DNA from: Cliona cf. orientalis
Lineage: Eukaryota; Porifera; Demospongiae; Clionaida; Clionaidae
Length of the DNA: 64,000 bases
NCBI GenBank assembly: GCA_963930775.1
Contig: OZ005697.1
Location: forward strand, 4,548,292-4,612,291
Direction of reading: 5' to 3'
Shown: piece after piece, positions 46,742 through 57,239 of the stretch
Position numbering within the stretch: position 1 is the stretch's first letter
Layout of the letters: each line of letters begins with the position of its first letter
Notes under the pieces: model-generated
What the model saw: the letters and a program-made list of their open reading frames with translations, nothing else
The model's database searches: none
What the model was told of the DNA's origin: nothing
Made by a program: the position numbers and the translations under genes

Positions 46742-48040
46742 TGTCTCACTGGAAGGAATGTCCTAACAGAATAGATAAAGTATGAATACACAACTGTAAC
46801 TTAAAGATCATACATTGAACATCCAAGAAAGGATGATTATATCTTATACATAACAAGGTTTCAGGATTTCACTTAAGAGGGGAATTAATACGTAACGGCA
46901 AACTTTAAGGGGGGGAGGGGGGAACTCGATCTATCTAAAATATAGGGAAAGCCAATTGTCAAAGGGGGGGGGGGGGGAATCTGATTTGCTCGTGATTTTG
47001 GGCCACATGGGCACTTACCCGGGATCAAAATTACATATTTGTACAGTTTACACTGTGTATTATAGAAGCTGCTACAGTGGAATTCAGTACATGGGCACTT
47101 ACCCGGGAGTGGGTGCTTGCCCCAGGATACTACAGTGTATACATGTACAAAATAATATTATTCTTCTAAAAATCATCTTTCATATAATAGTCCCTCATAA
47201 AAGATGCGCTTTTCCACAAGTTCAAAAGGCTCACGTTTGGTCAAAATTGCAGTGCCATGTGTACAATATGGGAGGCCATAGAGTCGCATTCTTAAACGGT
47301 GCAAGTGCCACGTTTTTCGAGAAGTCTGCTCACCAGGTCACCCAGCCTCGAGCAAAGTGAGAGACGAGGTCCATTCTTTAAGTTAACAGTTATGCCTGTC
47401 AATAGTCTGGTGTTATGCGCAGAGCAAGAATGTCGCCTTTGCATGTGATGAGTTCAAGCAGCTGCTGTTGCATGTTGGCCTGTACACAATAATAGGTTCA
47501 AAGTTCAATTCTGCTTTCATCTGCGCATGTGTGCTGTACAAATGGTTGACATGTAGATACGGAGAGCATAGTATTTACAATTCCTGAGCATGTATGTTAC
47601 TGTTAATAGCTCATGCATGTTAGCCACATTATCCCATGATTGTGTGCGTACATAATAGCAGTACACGTGTTCAGTATGTCGACCAATTTTAATGCTTGTA
47701 CATCTTGACTCTTGTCCAAGCCCATGCATCACTAACACGGTGTATTTGTTGGTAGTTGCTTAGCAACCAAAGTTTTTATAGGCAATTTGCCGGCTATGGG
47801 AAGGGGTTGGGTCATCATAAAGTAGGCCAATGATGAAGAGAGGTCAACTACCAACAAAATAGTTATCTACCAGTAATTGGGGTGCATTCGACCATGCATC
47901 TCATGCACCCCAATTACTGGCAGATAACTATTATTATTATGCATATCGAGGCAATAAAATAACTGTAATGATTCAGTGATTATTCAACATGAATTTTGTG
48001 CCGGGTATGATCCCACAATTGAGCACTCGTGTATTTATAA
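46742..48040. other. Repeat-rich spacer, no gene recognised
   Basis: Includes a G-rich patch at 46909-46977, the 47006-47135 repeat, and at 47870-47930 a short foldback (CAGTAATTGGGGTGCATTCG mirrored by CATGCACCCCAATTACTGG). The longest open frame (46956-47360) runs through these repeats and is not credible as a gene. Confidence 0.5.
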
Positions 48041-48312
48041 TAGTACAGGGTTGCATACAGAGGGGGGGGGGGGCGCACTGGGATCCCCCCCCCCCCCCCC
48101 CCCCCCCCAGAGTTCCATAATATTATACATGTAATATATTCAGCACAAATAACATACACAAGCAAAAAGAAAAAGTTTGTTATCATAGCATTATTGTGTG
48201 ATTTATTTACTAGTATATATGCATGGCAGCGCCGCATATACATACGTAAGTCGTCCGTGAGATCCCCCCCCCCCCCCCCCCCCCCCAGAAAAAATCCTGT
48301 ATGAAACCCTGT
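48040..48312. repeat. Cluster of long G and C homopolymers next to a repeated CATACAG phrase
   Basis: ACAGGGTTGCATACAGAG runs into 13 G, then CGCACTGGGAT into more than 20 C. After 150 bp, GTGAGAT runs into more than 20 C and AGAAAAAATCCTGTATGAAA. The two tracts seem to be the same repeat end in opposite orientation. Such runs could form quadruplexes and are prone to assembly error. Confidence 0.6.
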
Positions 48313-48321
48313 AGTACATGA

Positions 48322-48722
48322 TATAATATATTACAAGTATAAAAAACAATGAAATTGAAGGGAGAAGTAGGGATGGGAGAGCCAAAAAGTATACAAACAA
48401 GATTTGTAGGGATAATCATGTCCACTATACATCCCAACGCTTGCTTTTTTTCGATTATGGCTACCACATGCCTGTTGACGACGATTCATTGGTGCTATCC
48501 TTAACCAAGAGAAATTAATGCTAGCTTAATGCTTAGCTCATAGGGGTGGGGGGATTGACTGTCGCATTACTGCCTGGTTAGTTTATTCCTGCACCTACTC
48601 AAAAAGCAAGCGTAGGGATGTATAGTGGACAAGATTATCCCTACAAATCTTGTTTGTATACTTTTTGGCCCTCCCATCCCTACTTTTCCCTTCAATTTCA
48701 TTGTTTTTTATACTTGTTTCTG
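48322..48722. repeat. Inverted repeat with ~125-bp arms
   Basis: Left arm (48330-48450): TACAAGTATAAAAAACAATG, then a GGGATGGGAG patch, then AACGCTTGCTTTTT. Right arm (48603-48720): AAAAAGCAAGCGTAGGGATG back to GTTTTTTATACTTGT. Arms match almost fully with a 150-bp spacer. It may be a transposon with long terminal inverted repeats. Confidence 0.8.
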
Positions 48723-49747
48723 TTCTTTTTTGTTTCTCTTTAGCGTAATTCATCAATGCTATCTATTAGCTATGATGTTCTCATTGGCTCTTAACTTCAT
48801 TTTCAATGGTGCAGTGGCATAATAATGCTTTTATAGTGTATGTATCCAGGATGACAAGCCGAAAATTGCTCGTGCGCAGTCTTAGCCACGCCCCTCACTG
48901 GGTCGTCATTATCGTACTGCAGCCACAGCCGTACTCTACATTGACAAGCTCTAGATCTTGGCATAATAAACAGTATGCTCAGTGACTAGCCTCGTTCCCA
49001 GACCCAGAGAAACTGCTACCAACATTAAACGTACTAACTTTTTAGGTTTGCTCCCTAAATAGAAGTTTTTCACGGCCTAGCTCGTTCTAGTTCTCCAGGT
49101 CCAGTCTGCCCGCGCCCGCGTGATCGATGCGGTGGCACGTGGCGCCAGCGCTTAACTCCTGTCACACGACTTCACCATGGTAACACATTATGAGCATGCG
49201 CATTATATAACAAAATGGCGTATAAGACACACCCAATTGTACAATGTGCTGACCAAACCCACCATTACATAACGGTGTCATGATAACACAAAACTAGTGT
49301 GACACTGCAACTGCGCGCTACAAAATAGAATGGATTTATATGAGAACTAAGGAGCGGTCCAGAGAGTCTTGAGCTAGCCCTGGTAATGAAAAAGAAAGAT
49401 AGATTGACAATTGGCTATTTTTTACACAGCTGGTTCAGGCATACCTGATCGTTTCCATGGATGTGTGGGGGCTTGATAGATAGACATTCTAGCGTAGATC
49501 ATGAATATGAGAGTTAAAAATCTTAAAATTTATGTTGCTCTGAGTTATTCAAGTTTTTGTAATGTATTACATATATGGCAATATCCGGGCCATCCCTACT
49601 TTGATAACAGAATGATTTAACAAACTGCCAATTAAAACAGTTGTATGCTACTGTAAACTCTGACTATCAAGTGTACCCCGCTATTAAGCACATATTATTA
49701 AATTTTATTAAGCGCATGCTCTCATCTTGTCACAAGCTATTGTCCAA

Positions 49748-52700
49748 TCCAGTGGTAATGCTACATCACCTTATCTCAATGTCGATATGCATAGCTACCT
49801 TCTATACATCCAACAATTGTATATAGCTACAACGTAATGAAACAGATTCATGTAAGGAAGGTGATTCTCTATCGTAATAAGCGCGATTTTCAATGGTAGC
49901 AGACAAAGTGTATTCAACAAAATTGATCATAATAACAATTTATTTGGCACTAACAAAGATTACTTTCAGTCTCCATAGTTCCTAACAAAACGAATCCTAA
50001 TGGTTAATTTAATAATCCAGCATATGCATTTAATTTCCTATTCCAGTTTGAAATGTGATTAACACACTAGAATCATTAAAAATCCTGCGAGTCATGACAA
50101 TAATTGTAGGGATTATCAATACGGTCAGGAAGTGACTCAGAAAGAGAAAGTTCCACATGTACAGACTCTGAGGATCTTGTACTTCGTTGTTTAGTTGACA
50201 CAATTTGGAAACGATGTAGTGAAATGAAGCGATACTTTATCAAACAATTGCAAAGTTTGCAAAACATATAAATGAGGAGTACTGCTTGAGGGACTGCAAT
50301 CAAAATCAACACGATAGCTAGCACAAGCACATTTAACGTTTTGTTCGCTGTATTCTGCGAGGCAAAACAGATAAGACCACTTATCAAAGCCAACACGGCC
50401 AGGAGCAGACTATCCAAGATATTCATACGCTGATCCTTGTACGGCCTGACTAGAGCAAAAAATAGCAAGAGTAGGAATACCCAGACAAACGATAATGTCG
50501 ATTGACAACTAACAAACGCTGTAGCACTGCATCCAACATATGTAATCAGAAACAGCATTCTCAGTATCATGTAAAGACTGGCAGTAAATCTGAGATCATA
50601 GCTCCCATCAAGGCCATCTTTGTAGCAACTTTGAAATAAATCAACGAAGATATAGACAGCAAGTGTTTTGTGAAGATGAATGCTAGTCATGATTTTCTGA
50701 AAACATTTGGTTTGATAAAATGCTAAAACAAGCAGTGGTGGTACAGCAACCACTAGTAATGTGAAAAATAGTATCAAAGCATATGGAAGGTGGTTAATGG
50801 AATCAAAATATGCTACTTCTGGGTTATATAACAAGTATGTGGTATTGCTCCAGCCAGACGACACTCGGTATATATGCTGAAAGCTATACACAAAGTACAA
50901 TTCAATGATGTACCTAGAATAAGACAACAAGAGAAATGTTGAGAATACATCAACCAACGTAACCTTCGTGTTCCTAACTTTTGCATACCAAGCAAAACAT
51001 CTTTGAAAAGGCTTCCAAAACCAGATAGCCAGCTTAAAGTTTCTGGCATACAATCTTATGCATATCCATGAAAAAGCAACAAGAAACAATGGAAAAACGC
51101 TCTTAATTTGTGTCAAAGAAAATGCCTGTTGTATACTGACGCTTGAATCAACACAAAAATCAGTTATCCCTACTCCACGAACGAGGCCAAGCAAAGACAT
51201 CATCCAAATTCCAATACTCACTAATGATACATAGTGAGCTTTCTCTAGTGCAGGATTATATTCAACATAAGGTGGTTGAAAAAGATAAGAATGAGTAAAA
51301 ATAATAGCAAGAGAAAGTTGATAAAACACCACAAGTGCATTCATTGGTGGTTTTGCAATACTTACCCTGAATACTAGAATCAGTAGAAACAGAATAAGAA
51401 CCGGAATAAGTTGGACCATCATATAAAAGACCCAACCTTGTCCACTGCTAAAGTTGCACTGCATACAGTTCATGAATACATTTGGTATAGCTAAGCCATA
51501 TCCAGTTTTGCACTTACTGCACAAGTACCCTTCTCTATTCCATCGCCCACACATAAAATCATTCAAATCAGACACATTTGTAGGTAGTTCAACATAGCCA
51601 TTCCGTGAGAAAGCCTCATGTTCTCTTGCAAACAACGTGTAGGGGCACTTGCCAACATCAATACTTCCAGTTTCATTATCAAATGTCATGCACAGACCTC
51701 TTGCTAAGTACACTCTTTGATTGAGATGATCACAAGTTACCCAAGACATCAGATCATGGCACATACAACGATTCAATGTATCATTAAAGGTATACCATAC
51801 CGGACAGCTTTCATCCTTGTCAATGGCGGATAGTGTCTTCAATTCCAAGAGAAACACCACCGCATTCACAAAGAACAAGCCAAAAACTTGCTTCTTGAAC
51901 ATGCTGATCGATTTACTACTCGTCTATGCAAGTGTGACAGACCTGTTATTCATAGTGGTATTGCAATGTGACCTGCTATGACAAAAGGGACCAGTCATGT
52001 TAGTATGAAACTAGATCAATTTTTATCATGACAATATCCAACTTGCTTTCTACAAATGTAGTAGTGAGTATACTTGTATCACATTAATATACAGTGGATA
52101 CACCTACAGAATACACTTTATACTATATGCATACTATATAGTACAACGACAAACATGGAGTCCCAAATGGTCCCTTTTCTCACAGTTGGTCACATATGAC
52201 TCACTGTTATCACAATACTGTGTACATTTATATACTGAGTGTATAATTAGTACATGATAAAGATACGTAGCATCTGTGCACTATTCTGTGGTTCCCCACA
52301 CTGTTGCCAAAATCACCATTTGCAATTATCTAATGGCTTCTGGTGATCATCTAGGGCATATTTCTTCTTCAATCCTTATCTTGCGTAATTGCATATGCAC
52401 ATGAACGCCAGTTCCCACAAAAATTACCCTGCCTGTGCATGCAAAGGCTTATGCACATGCGTATACTGTCACACAATTTCATAGACACCGCCGGCATCCT
52501 TAGTGGAGTTTGTCTTAATTTCCACTTGTTCATTCTCCTGTAATTCTAAGTTGGAAAGACACCCCACGAGTAAAAGCCATAATATTATTGCTTTCTTGGA
52601 AAGCCTATCGTTGCCTGTTCCTACAATTGAACAGAATGGTCCTGCTGAACGGGGTAGCTGATAAAATATCTGCTGTAGTAAGTGATTGTAAAGAATTGAA

Positions 52701-53370
52701 GTTAATTAGGGATAATCAAAAAGGCCTTAGAGTACGACTGAAGATAACCAGAAAACACTTGTACCCCTTGCATATAAGCCATGTTTGCATACTATTATTT
52801 ACATCCTTAATATACCACCAATCTATTCTACAAAGATGTCGGTCCCAGACCCAGATAAATGCAAGTATGGCTTCTAATCCAACATTGCTACAATACTATA
52901 TTATTTGGATGACTTAATTAAAACAGGAAGTAACAGTGTTCTAAAGAGGCAAGAAACAAGCACAAGTTTGATATAGCAAAGTCATGGGTGCTTAACAAGC
53001 TGATAGATTTAAGCAGCGAGGAAAGAAAGAAGGTAACGGCACTACTATGTAGGCGATTTAGTGTTAATTCTTTTATATTATTATGTCATAGGTGCTTAAT
53101 CAGGAGAACTGTGAAAAACTAGTGAAATTTGATACAGATGAGTTGGCGGAGGCATTTATGAAAACAATGAGAGAAAGAGAGAGATTCAGAGAGTCCCATT
53201 GAGGAATCTTGCTCTCCTAGTAAGTGTTGAACAATAATAACATTTATTATTTGTAACTGTATTATTATGAATGTCCGCTCTTTGCATCACAGAGAACGTG
53301 TTGTGTAGCAAGGAAGGAGAAGGCATCAGATAACACATACAAAACCTTTAGAGAGTGGCTAGAAAGCACA
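49748..53370. repeat. Segmental duplication, copy 1
   Basis: From GTGGTAATGCTACATCACC to about 53370 this block is repeated at 54668-58891 in direct orientation. It carries a minus-strand membrane-protein gene and a plus-strand gene fragment. Coding parts are about 97-98% identical; the non-coding flank has many small indels. Confidence 0.9.
50076..51902 (-). CDS. 608-aa ten-TM membrane protein with Cys-rich ectodomain, copy 1
   Basis: Intronless. Residues 1-26 are a hydrophobic signal peptide. Residues 30-155 form a Cys-rich ectodomain (CPVWYTFNDTLNRCMCHDL, CGRWNREGYLCSKCKTGYG, NCMQCNFSSGQGW) resembling the modular Cys pairs of EGF/TNFR-like repeats, with several N-glycosylation sequons. 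About ten membrane segments follow between 164 and 555 (for example VQLIPVLILFLLILVF, LPYALILFFTLLVVAVPP, LLLAVLALISGLICFA), then a Ser/Arg-rich cytoplasmic tail. I know this layout only as an uncharacterised family expanded in sponges and some cnidarians; ligand and function are unknown. A candidate AATAAA polyadenylation signal lies about 130 nt downstream near 49940. Its 97.5% identical partner is at 55037-56863. Confidence 0.85.
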   Translation of the reverse strand: MFKKQVFGLFFVNAVVFLLELKTLSAIDKDESCPVWYTFNDTLNRCMCHDLMSWVTCDHLNQRVYLARGLCMTFDNETGSIDVGKCPYTLFAREHEAFSRNGYVELPTNVSDLNDFMCGRWNREGYLCSKCKTGYGLAIPNVFMNCMQCNFSSGQGWVFYMMVQLIPVLILFLLILVFRVSIAKPPMNALVVFYQLSLAIIFTHSYLFQPPYVEYNPALEKAHYVSLVSIGIWMMSLLGLVRGVGITDFCVDSSVSIQQAFSLTQIKSVFPLFLVAFSWICIRLYARNFKLAIWFWKPFQRCFAWYAKVRNTKVTLVDVFSTFLLLSYSRYIIELYFVYSFQHIYRVSSGWSNTTYLLYNPEVAYFDSINHLPYALILFFTLLVVAVPPLLVLAFYQTKCFQKIMTSIHLHKTLAVYIFVDLFQSCYKDGLDGSYDLRFTASLYMILRMLFLITYVGCSATAFVSCQSTLSFVWVFLLLLFFALVRPYKDQRMNILDSLLLAVLALISGLICFASQNTANKTLNVLVLAIVLILIAVPQAVLLIYMFCKLCNCLIKYRFISLHRFQIVSTKQRSTRSSESVHVELSLSESLPDRIDNPYNYCHDSQDF

Positions 53371-53667
53371 TATAAGCACGGAAAGCCAAACGAAGATCAG
53401 TGGATTGAGATTATATTGATCAATATATCAATTCTGACTACAAGGCTGGACCTTGGAGTAATAGAGATCTACCAACTGGACAATCCTGTGACTGAAGATG
53501 ATGCACTCTCACTATGTCACCTACACATTGGACTCAGGACTAGACTTAGGTACATCTCACTACAACTTGTAACTAAAATGTTTAATCCCCTTGATTGTGG
53601 ATACCACTTCATAATCCACCTATATAATAATGTACTTAATATCATACCAGTTAATCAGGAGTTGTGA
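52570..53667 (+). pseudogene. Plus-strand multi-exon gene, copy 1, frameshifted
   Basis: Exon-like blocks: around 52600-52770 (NRMVLLNGVADKISAVVSDC, KLIRDNQKG), 52950-53030 (CSKEARNKHKFDIAKSWVLN, KLIDLSSEERKK before GTAACG), 53091-53220 (VLNQENCEKLVKFDTDELAE, AFMKTMRERE), and 53294-53560 (KASDNTYKTFREWLE to TEDDALSLCHLHIGLRTRLR). In the third block an extra AG within AGAGAGAGATTC causes a stop soon after, whereas copy 2 reads through. The fourth block is open here. The helical, charged blocks look like a death-fold or interaction protein, but I do not recognise the family. The duplication ends inside the fourth block. Confidence 0.5.
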
Positions 53668-54115
53668 CCAACATATGATTAGATACATATAGGTCATCAA
53701 TAGTTGTGTCTTGTGAATAATCAGCTGCCTTGGAATGCAACTTCAAGTTTGGGGAGTTATTGTCTTCGATATACGAGATCGGAGTTGCCCTCAGACTAAA
53801 GATTGATAAACCGATGATCTCTCAAATTAGGATATTATATTATGGGTGGGCTTATTCTTTGGCCACAATTCAACTATGGGGTGGAAATGATAATCTCAGA
53901 TTCTGATAAATCATAATGTTTATTTCGTCAAACTTTTCTGTGATAAACAAGCATCTCTGTAAGTGCATAATGTAAGTGTCGGACTAATGTATATAGCATC
54001 ACTGCAAACACGTAGGCAAGCTAGACGGTAATCTTAGGTTTTCCAAGCTTTTCCACCTCATAGCAAAAGAACTGCTTGTCCTACTCGCCTACTAGGGTAC
54101 GTATCAGCCGTCACG
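53668..54115. other. Spacer between duplicated blocks
   Basis: No gene or repeat recognised. The last 100 bp precede the coding-like exon at 54116 and may hold its promoter. Confidence 0.4.
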
Positions 54116-54235
54116 ATGTCGGAAGGAGGCGACACTGCAGCCCCTCTCACTCGAGGTGATATTCCCGAATTGGTCAAAGCAGTTGTAGAGGCACTAACCA
54201 AACCACCTCCGGGCGACTCTCCAGCACCTCGAGTG
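54116..54235 (+). CDS. Orphan first exon (MSEGGDTAAPLTRGDIPEL...)
   Basis: Forty codons from an ATG to a strong donor GTG|GTAAGT. The content is GC-richer and protein-like: an acidic start, DIPELVKAVVEALTKPPPGD, then a Pro-rich end. No second exon could be found before the duplicated block starting at 54668. The style resembles N-termini of gag-like or transposon-linked ORFs in sponges, but this is only an impression. Confidence 0.4.
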
Positions 54236-55036
54236 GTAAGTTGTTTATAGTCAGGGCCACAAAACGCAAAAAGAGCGCATACAGCACACGCAAACAGCGA
54301 AACATGTAAGCTTAATATTATTAGTGTGCATGTCAGTTTAGAGGGTCATGAGCTTATGGTCGGGGCCACAGTATGCCGAGATAAGTACATGCAAGAGTAG
54401 GTATCTTGCCATTGGGCCATGCGCAACTCCCCTTACCTGTGCGCTTATCAAAATCAAAAGAGGTTTGTGGCCGATATGGCCATTGTGCGCCTAATTAGCG
54501 TCTGCGCTCCCCCCCCCATGCATAATGAATAACGAGTACTCCAGGCGCGCTATCGTCTATTTATGCAGGATCAAAAGATGCACAAGGTTTCCTGCAATAT
54601 ATTGCCACTATTATAGCTATAAAAGTAGAACAATGCACCACACACTACTATCAGTGTATCATCAGATATCGCAGTGGTAATGCTACATCACCTAATCTCA
54701 ATGTCGATATGCATAGCCACCTTCCGTACATCCAACAATTGTATATAGCTACAACGTAATGAAACAGATTCATGCTTATATTGCGAGGAAGGTGATTCTC
54801 TATCGTAACAAGCGCGATTTTATTACTTGAAATGGTAGCAGACAAAGTGTATTCAACAAAATTAATCATAATAACAATTATTTGGCACTAACAAAGATTA
54901 CTTTCAGTCTCCATAGTTCCCAACAAAACGAATCCTAATGGTTAATTTAACAATCCAGCATATGCATTTAATTTCCTATTCCAGTTTGAAATAATATTAT
55001 TATACTATTGCGATTAACACACTAGTCTAAGAATCA

Positions 55037-56863
55037 TTAAAAATCCTGCAAGTCATGACAATAATTGTAGGGATTATCAATACGGTCAGGAAGTGACTCA
55101 GAAAGCGAAAGTTCCACATGTACAGACTCTGAGGATCTTGTACTTCGTTGTTTAGTTGACACAATTTGGAAACGATGTAGTGAAATGAAGCGATACTTTA
55201 TCAAACAATTGCAAAGTTTGCAAAACATATAAATGAAGAGTACTGCTTGAGGGACTGCAATCAAAATCAACACGATAGCCAGCAAGAGCACATTTAACGT
55301 TTTGTTCGCTGTATTCTGCGAGGCAAAACAGATAAGACCACTTATCAAAGCCAACACGGCCAGGAGCAGACTATCCAAGATATTCATACGCTGATCCTTG
55401 TACGGCCTGACTAGAGCAAAAAATAGCAAGAGTAGGAATACCCAGACAAACGATAATGTCGATTGACAACTAACAAACGCTGTAGCACTGCATCCAACAT
55501 ATGTAATCAGAAACAGCATTCTCAGTATCATGTAAAGACTGGCAGTAAATCTGAGATCATAGCTCCCATCAAGGCCATCTTTGTAGCAACTTTGAAATAA
55601 ATCAACAAAGATATAGACAGCAAGTGTTTTGTGAAGATGAATGCTAGTCATGATTTTCTGAAAGCATTTGGTTTGATAAAATGCTAAAACCAGCAGTGGT
55701 GGTACAGCGACCACTAGTAATGTGAAAAATAGTATCAAAGCATATGGAAGGTGGTTGATGGAATCAAAATACGCTACTTCTGGGTTATATAACAAGTATG
55801 TGGTATTGCTCCAGCCAGACGACACTCTGTATGTATGCTGAAAGCTATACACAAAGTACAATTCAATGATGTATCTAGAATAAGACAATAAAAGAAATGT
55901 TGAGAATACATCAACCAACGTAAGCTTTGTGTTCCTAACTTTTGCATACCAAGCAAAACATCTTTGAAAAGGCTTCCAAAACCAGATAGCCAGCTTAAAG
56001 TTTCTGGCATACAATCTTATGCATATCCATGAAAAAGCAACAAGAAACAACGGAAAAACGCTCTTAATTTGTGTCAAAGAAAATGCCTGTTGTATACTGA
56101 TGCTTGAATCAACACAAAAATCAGTTATCCCTACTCCACGAACGAGGTCAAGCAAAGACATCATCCAAATTCCAATACTCACTAATGATACATAGTAAGC
56201 TTTCCCTAGTGCAGGATTATATTCAACATAAGGTGGTTGAAAAAGATAAGAATGAGTAAAGATAATAGCAAGAGAAAGTTGATAAAATGCCACAAGTTTA
56301 TTCATTGGTGGTTTTGCAATACTTACCCTGAATACTAGAATCAGTAGAAACAGAATAAGTACCGGAATAAGTTGGACCATCATATAAAAGACCCAACCTT
56401 GTCCACTGCTAAAGTTGCACTGCATACAGTTCATGAATACATTTGGTATAGCTAAGCCATATCCAGTTTTGCACTTACTGCACAAGTACCCTTCTCTATT
56501 CCATCGCCCACACATAAAATCATTCAAATCAGACACGTTTGTAGGTAGTTCAACATAGCCATTCCGTGAGAAAGCCTCATGTTCTCTTGCAAACAACGTG
56601 TAGGGGCACTTGCCAACATCAATACTTCCAGTTTCATTATCAAATGTCATGCACAGACCTCTTGCTAAGTACACTCTTTGATTGAGATGATCACAAATTA
56701 CCCAAGACATCAGATCATGGCACATACAACGATTCAATGTATCATTAAAGGTATACCATACTGGACAGCTTTCATCCTGATCAATGGCTGATATTGTCTT
56801 CAATTCCAAGAGAAATACCACCGCATTCACAAAGAACAAGCCAAAAACTTGCTTCTGGAACAT
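55037..56863 (-). CDS. 608-aa ten-TM membrane protein with Cys-rich ectodomain, copy 2
   Basis: Same length and layout as 50076-51902 and also intronless and intact. I count 15 amino-acid differences in 608 (for example K3Q, WVTCD/WVICD, NALVVFY/NKLVAFY, LEKAHY/LGKAYY, LLGLVRG/LLDLVRG, SQDF/LQDF at the end). No Cys of the ectodomain is altered. The position corresponding to the copy 1 AATAAA reads AATAAT because one T is missing near 54880, so its 3' end may differ. Both copies keep open frames, which argues for recent duplication or continued function. Confidence 0.85.
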   Translation of the reverse strand: MFQKQVFGLFFVNAVVFLLELKTISAIDQDESCPVWYTFNDTLNRCMCHDLMSWVICDHLNQRVYLARGLCMTFDNETGSIDVGKCPYTLFAREHEAFSRNGYVELPTNVSDLNDFMCGRWNREGYLCSKCKTGYGLAIPNVFMNCMQCNFSSGQGWVFYMMVQLIPVLILFLLILVFRVSIAKPPMNKLVAFYQLSLAIIFTHSYLFQPPYVEYNPALGKAYYVSLVSIGIWMMSLLDLVRGVGITDFCVDSSISIQQAFSLTQIKSVFPLFLVAFSWICIRLYARNFKLAIWFWKPFQRCFAWYAKVRNTKLTLVDVFSTFLLLSYSRYIIELYFVYSFQHTYRVSSGWSNTTYLLYNPEVAYFDSINHLPYALILFFTLLVVAVPPLLVLAFYQTKCFQKIMTSIHLHKTLAVYIFVDLFQSCYKDGLDGSYDLRFTASLYMILRMLFLITYVGCSATAFVSCQSTLSFVWVFLLLLFFALVRPYKDQRMNILDSLLLAVLALISGLICFASQNTANKTLNVLLLAIVLILIAVPQAVLFIYMFCKLCNCLIKYRFISLHRFQIVSTKQRSTRSSESVHVELSLSESLPDRIDNPYNYCHDLQDF

Positions 56864-57239
56864 GTTAATCGATTTACTACTCGTCTATGCAAGTTTGACA
56901 GACCTGTTATTCATAGTGCTATTGCATAACATATCACTTTTCACATTCATTGTTATCACAATACTGTATACATTATACTGAGTGTATGATTAGTATAATT
57001 ATGATAAAGATAGTATCTGTGCACGATTTCTATGGTTCTCCACACTGTTGCCAAAATCACCATTTGTGATTGTTCAATGGTTTCTGGTGATCATCTAGGG
57101 CATATTTCTTCTTCAATCCTAATCTTGTGCAATTGCATATGCACATGAATACCAATTCCCACAAAAAATTGTGCATGTGTATACTGTCACAATTTCATAG
57201 ATATATTCTCCTGCAATTCTAAATTGGAAAGATATCCCA

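Noticed and set aside
46956-47360. 134-codon plus-strand frame
   Set aside because: Runs through a poly-G tract and two copies of a dispersed repeat; no motif or splice context.
50813-51049. Open frame overlapping the 608-aa gene (repeated at 55774-56010)
   Set aside because: A shifted reading frame inside a strong coding sequence; conserved only because the host gene is duplicated.
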